Shown piece after piece: positions 60,662 to 64,000 of a DNA stretch of 64,000 nt. How positions within the stretch are numbered: position 1 is the first letter of the stretch; each line of letters opens with the position of its first letter. This DNA is from QAND01 sp003150225 (lineage in GTDB: Bacteria > Bacillota > Clostridia > Christensenellales > QAND01). A program made the translations under genes and the position numbers. The notes under the pieces are model-generated. The model saw nothing but the letters and a program-made list of their open reading frames with translations, was not told the origin of the DNA and searched no databases. The DNA lies in assembly GCF_044357945.1 (NCBI RefSeq), contig NZ_CP076563.1:1426001-1490000 (forward strand), in the 5' to 3' direction.

Positions 60662-61986
60662 CCGGCCATGGAGAGGGACTTGACTAGCACCGAGGGCGTG
60701 GTGATGGAAGCAGCGGGGGAAGGGCTTGTAAAGCTGTCGCTGCCCACCGCCTGGATGTCCTTTAGCAGCTGATAGAAATTGCCGGAGACCACCGCCTGGG
60801 TAAAGGGAGTGGCGAGCTCCCCGTTTACGATCTCCCGCCCCTTGCATAAGAGGCTGAAATCCCCGCTGGTGGGGTTGGCCCCGGCGTGGAGGCCGCTGAT
60901 CTCGTAGAGCAGGACGCCGTTCCCCGCCTTCCTGGCCAGATCGGAAAGACTGTCCGTACCGGGCTGGAGCACCAGGTTGTTGGGGGAGATCATCACCGTG
61001 CTGGAATACCCCCGGGCGCCATTGCCGGTAGGGGCCTTCCCCGCCTTTCTGGCGGTCTTAACGTCATAGAGCAGGGTGGTAAGCACGCCCCTGTCGATGA
61101 GGTTTCGCTCCACCTTGGGAACCCCTTCCCCGTCAAAGAGAGAGGTGTAGCCATAGAGGGGGCTTTCGGGGCTGTCGGTAAGGGTAACGCAGTCCGCCGC
61201 CACCGGGACACCCTCCTTTCCCCGAAGCAGGGAAAGGCCATCCTGGGCCTTCTGAGCCGAGAAGATGGAGGAAAAGGTGGCGATCAAATCGGTAAAGGCC
61301 TCGGCGTGGATCACCACGGGGCAGGCCCGGGACTGGGTAGGCACCGCCCCATCATACCGCATTCCCCGGTCCACCGATTGCCGGGTCAGCGCGTTGAGGT
61401 CCGCGCCTTCAATGACCTTTCCAGCGTAGAAGTCCATGCCGGTTTCCCGGTAGTCCCCCTTTTGTACGATGGGAGCCGCCACCACCTCGCAGGTTTGATA
61501 CCCCTGATGAAGGTAGGCGCCCCGGGTGTTGGCGTAGTAGAAGGCCGCAGTGCCCACGCCGGCGGCGCACCGCATCACATCTTCTACCAGCTCATGTTGA
61601 GACAGGGAAGCGTACAGGGCCTTTACGGTGTCCAGAACCTGGGCCTCGTGGAGGGCTGCGTCGTACTCCCCGGAGCCGCTGGGGCCATAGGGGCCGGGGA
61701 ACAGCCCCGCGTCGGGATCGGGATCGCTTACCTCCGCGTTGGCCACCGCCGCGGCGGCCAGCTCCTCCATATCCTGGGGAGCGAGACTCTCGCTGTAAGC
61801 ATAGCCCACCCGGCCGCCCAGGAACACCCGCAGGCCAACCCCCTGGGTTTGGGCATGGTTGTATTCGTCCACCTCGCCCTTGTATACGTTGGCGTCCAGG
61901 CTCTGGCGCCGGGTTACGATGGCGTCGGCGTCCTGGGCGCCCAGGGCCGTCGCCCGTTGCAATAGACCGTTTAACAACTCCTTCAT
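60652..61986 (-). CDS. pmbA: TldE/PmbA-family metalloprotease subunit
   Basis: This protein has 444 residues. Family motifs are QTQGVGLRVFLGGRVGYAYSES (about residues 46-67), a central domain, and the C-terminal ISGLHAGANPTSGDFSLLCKG with GNFYQLLKDI. PmbA (TldE) forms a heterodimer with TldD and lacks the zinc site; together they cleave unfolded peptides and mature some RiPPs. tldD lies 8 bp upstream in the same operon. The stop codon lies within a palindrome that begins a repeat element. Confidence 0.92.
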   Translation of the reverse strand: MKELLNGLLQRATALGAQDADAIVTRRQSLDANVYKGEVDEYNHAQTQGVGLRVFLGGRVGYAYSESLAPQDMEELAAAAVANAEVSDPDPDAGLFPGPYGPSGSGEYDAALHEAQVLDTVKALYASLSQHELVEDVMRCAAGVGTAAFYYANTRGAYLHQGYQTCEVVAAPIVQKGDYRETGMDFYAGKVIEGADLNALTRQSVDRGMRYDGAVPTQSRACPVVIHAEAFTDLIATFSSIFSAQKAQDGLSLLRGKEGVPVAADCVTLTDSPESPLYGYTSLFDGEGVPKVERNLIDRGVLTTLLYDVKTARKAGKAPTGNGARGYSSTVMISPNNLVLQPGTDSLSDLARKAGNGVLLYEISGLHAGANPTSGDFSLLCKGREIVNGELATPFTQAVVSGNFYQLLKDIQAVGSDSFTSPSPAASITTPSVLVKSLSMAGQA

Positions 61987-61993
61987 GATACCA

Positions 61994-63376
61994 CTAGGCC
62001 TCCCTTCCGCCCACCAGGATGGAGCTGACCCGGATCATGGGCTGGCCCACACAGGTGGGGATACTGCCGGACTCGGCGCCGCACATGCCCTCGCTGTGGG
62101 CCAGATCGCCGGACACCATATCGATGCGCTGAATGATCTCGGAACCCTTGCCGATGAGGGTAGCGCCCCGTACGGGGGAATCGATCTTCCCGTTTTTAAT
62201 GAGATACCCCTCCAAGACCGCGAAGTTGAATTCCCCGGTGAGGGTATCCACGCTGCCGCCTCCCATCTGCTTGGCGTATAGGCCATAGCCGATGGTTTCA
62301 ATGAGCCCGGTGTCGTTGCCGGGAGCGATGAAGGTGTTGTTCATGCGGGAAACCGGGGCAAAGCGATAGCTCTGCCGCCGCCCGCTGCCCGTCTTAGCAA
62401 GCCCCATGCGGCGGCTGCCCAGGGTGTCCACCAGATTGCCGGTTAAAATCCCCTTGTCGATAAGGATGTTTCGCTGGGTGGGGGTGCCCTCGTCGTCGTA
62501 GCCGCAGCTGCCCCAGTAGCCCATGAGGCTGCCGTCGTCGATGGCGGTCACCTTGCTGTTGGCCACTTTCTGGCCCATCTTGCCCGAAAACTCACTCTGG
62601 TTTTTACCGGTGCGGATGGATTCCAGGGAATGGCCGCAGGCCTCATGGAAAATGACGCCGCCAAAGCCGTTGCCCACAACCACCGGCATGGTGCCGGCCG
62701 GGGCAAAGGGAGCGTGGAGCATGGTGACGGCGGTCTCCGCCGCCGATTTGGCCAGGGCATCTACATCCAGGGACCGGAAGAACTCAAACCCGGCTCCCCG
62801 GCCGGGAGCCTGGTAGCCGGTCTGCATCTCGTCCCCCTTGGCCGCGGCCGCGTTGATCATGAACCGAGCCCGATGGCGGCTGTCCTCCACGTAGACCCCG
62901 TCGCTGTTGGCGATGATCACGTCCTGGCAGACGTCCGCCAGGCTGGCGGTGGCCTGGACGATCTCGGGGGAATAGGCCCTGGCCGCGTCATGGGCGGCTC
63001 GAGCCAGGGAGACCCGCTCCTGGGCATGGCTGGCGCCGGGCAGGATCAGGGCGGGCTGCAGATCCCGGCGGGGGGCCAAGGTGAGGTTTCGAACCTCCCT
63101 CATTTTGCGCTGCTGCCCCACCGCGGTGGCGGCTGCCCGGGCGGCGGCCATGAGCCCCGCCTCGGAGACGTCGGCGGTATAGGCATACACATAGTTGAGG
63201 CCGTTCAGCACCCGGATGCCGGCGCCGTAGTCCCGGCCGGACAGCACGGTCTGCACCTTGCTGTCCCGATATTCCAGGCTGTTGCGCCGTGTGTCCTCAA
63301 AGAAGAGTTCGGATAGATCGCCGCCCCCCGCGAGAGCGGCCGTCAGGACCGATTCAATCAAAGATTTACTGAGCAA
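61994..63376 (-). CDS. tldD: TldD-family zinc metalloprotease subunit
   Basis: This protein has 460 residues starting at TTG 63376, chosen because AAAGGAG lies 8 nt upstream and the resulting N-terminus (MLSKSLIESVL) has the usual TldD form. A GTG at 63385 overlaps the ribosome binding site. The catalytic zinc motif HEACGH lies in GVIFHEACGHSLE (about residue 235). Also visible are GAGIRVLNGLNYVYAYT and RMNNTFIAPGND. It partners with PmbA, encoded next. Upstream is rarA, overlapping the ribosome binding site. Confidence 0.92.
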   Translation of the reverse strand: MLSKSLIESVLTAALAGGGDLSELFFEDTRRNSLEYRDSKVQTVLSGRDYGAGIRVLNGLNYVYAYTADVSEAGLMAAARAAATAVGQQRKMREVRNLTLAPRRDLQPALILPGASHAQERVSLARAAHDAARAYSPEIVQATASLADVCQDVIIANSDGVYVEDSRHRARFMINAAAAKGDEMQTGYQAPGRGAGFEFFRSLDVDALAKSAAETAVTMLHAPFAPAGTMPVVVGNGFGGVIFHEACGHSLESIRTGKNQSEFSGKMGQKVANSKVTAIDDGSLMGYWGSCGYDDEGTPTQRNILIDKGILTGNLVDTLGSRRMGLAKTGSGRRQSYRFAPVSRMNNTFIAPGNDTGLIETIGYGLYAKQMGGGSVDTLTGEFNFAVLEGYLIKNGKIDSPVRGATLIGKGSEIIQRIDMVSGDLAHSEGMCGAESGSIPTCVGQPMIRVSSILVGGREA

Positions 63377-63381
63377 ATAGG

Positions 63382-64000
63382 TCACTCCTTTCGCCCCTTT
63401 TCCTCCCGGTTCCGCCGCCGAATCTCATGATTCCGGCGGATCGCCGCCTCCTGTCCCATTTCGCTGGGATGGTAGTAGGTGCGGCCCAAAAGGGAGTCGG
63501 GCATATACTGCTGTTCCACATAGTGTCCCTCAAAATTGTGAGGATATAGATACCCTTTTCCACTGCCCAGCTTATCGGCGCCAAAATAGCTGGTGTCCCG
63601 CAGATGCATGGGCACCGGCTCGTCGGGGAACCGTTTTACGTCGGCAAAGGCCTCGTCCTTCGCCATGACCACCGAGTTGCTCTTGGGGGATTCGCACAAA
63701 AAGATGATGGCCTGGGTGAGGGAGAGCCCCGCCTCCGGCATACCGATGAGCTCCACGGCCTGGGCGGCGGCGACCGCCTGAAGCATGGCGCTGGGGTTGG
63801 CCAAACCGATGTCCTCGCTGGCGTGGGCGATGAGCCGCCGGGCGATGACCCGGGCGTCGGCCCCCATATAGATGAGCCGGGCAAACCAGGCGATGGCGGC
63901 GTCGGCGTCCCCGCCCCGGAGGCTTTTGCAAAAGGCCGACAATACATTGTAATAGTGGTCGTCCCCGCCGTTGATCATCCGCTGCTGCATGCTCTGCTCC
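63382..64000 (-). CDS. rarA: Replication-associated recombination ATPase RarA/MgsA, C-terminal part
   Basis: The frame is open to the right window edge; the N-terminal AAA+ ATPase domain lies outside. The visible 206 residues carry the RarA C-terminal tetramerisation region: GDDHYYNVLSAFCKSLRGGD, ADAAIAWFARLIYMGAD, RRLIAHASEDIGLANP, and LSLTQAIIFLCESPKSNSV, followed by YLYPHNFEGHYVEQQYMP. RarA acts at stalled replication forks. It is upstream of tldD in the same direction with a stop codon touching the tldD ribosome binding site. Confidence 0.93.
   Translation of the reverse strand, partial: EQSMQQRMINGGDDHYYNVLSAFCKSLRGGDADAAIAWFARLIYMGADARVIARRLIAHASEDIGLANPSAMLQAVAAAQAVELIGMPEAGLSLTQAIIFLCESPKSNSVVMAKDEAFADVKRFPDEPVPMHLRDTSYFGADKLGSGKGYLYPHNFEGHYVEQQYMPDSLLGRTYYHPSEMGQEAAIRRNHEIRRRNREEKGRKE

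Overview
The window looks like the chromosome of a spore-forming Clostridia-type bacterium (Bacillota). The evidence is an spmA/spmB pair, an AbrB/SpoVT-type regulator, a SCIFF ranthipeptide with its radical-SAM maturase, a T-box leader on ileS, a glmS ribozyme, a TatD-linked radical SAM protein, and AGGAGG-type ribosome binding sites. Most of the window is GC-rich. Two stretches are clearly AT-richer and look imported: about 1-10.5 kb, and about 33.5-34.5 kb. A single methyltransferase gene near 51.4-52.2 kb is also AT-richer.

Positions 1-10.7 kb are prophage or mobile DNA. They hold the end of a Gln/Gly-rich phage-type gene and a 2,187-residue polyvalent phage protein with two HExxH sites. 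A four-gene reverse-strand operon of zinc-ribbon, membrane and lipoprotein genes follows. Next comes a complete candidate type III (RNA-protein) toxin-antitoxin locus: promoter, two identical 52-nt RNA repeats, terminator, and a ToxN/TenpN-like toxin. Directly downstream of the toxin are two tandem copies of a structured RNA with compensatory changes in its stems, closed by a terminator. I do not recognise this RNA.

Positions 10.7-31.1 kb begin with a coupled pair, a serine-palmitoyltransferase-like enzyme and a short-chain reductase. The phosphate regulon follows (pstC-pstA-pstB-phoU-phoB-phoR, with a Pho-box-like triplet in front and no pstS). A GNAT gene is coupled to an NAD synthetase whose glutaminase half has lost its catalytic triad. 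A UDP-N-acetyl-L-fucosamine cluster (dehydratase, reductase, epimerase, glycosyltransferase), typA, a nucleotidyltransferase and two paralogous iron-sulfur aldo/keto reductases complete this part.

Positions 31.1-46.1 kb hold glmS under a glmS ribozyme and a remnant of a conjugative/serine-recombinase element. A vanZ-like gene coupled to a YcaQ/AlkX-type glycosylase follows, then a tungstate ABC transporter (tupABC) behind a candidate Moco/Tuco riboswitch. After these come a nicotinamidase-like hydrolase, abrB, spmAB, a ComB-like phosphatase, and the metG-tatD-radical SAM operon.

Positions 46.1-64 kb hold a membrane zinc peptidase, asnS, a Myb/SANT-like regulator, a DUF2087-GNAT fusion and the SCIFF operon (scfA, scfB, and a coupled PLP decarboxylase). 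They continue with ileS, a methyltransferase and an RluA-type synthase in one operon, then tldD/pmbA and the C-terminal part of rarA running off the right edge. A mosaic intergenic repeat family occurs twice: between pstB and phoU, and between pmbA and the ileS promoter.
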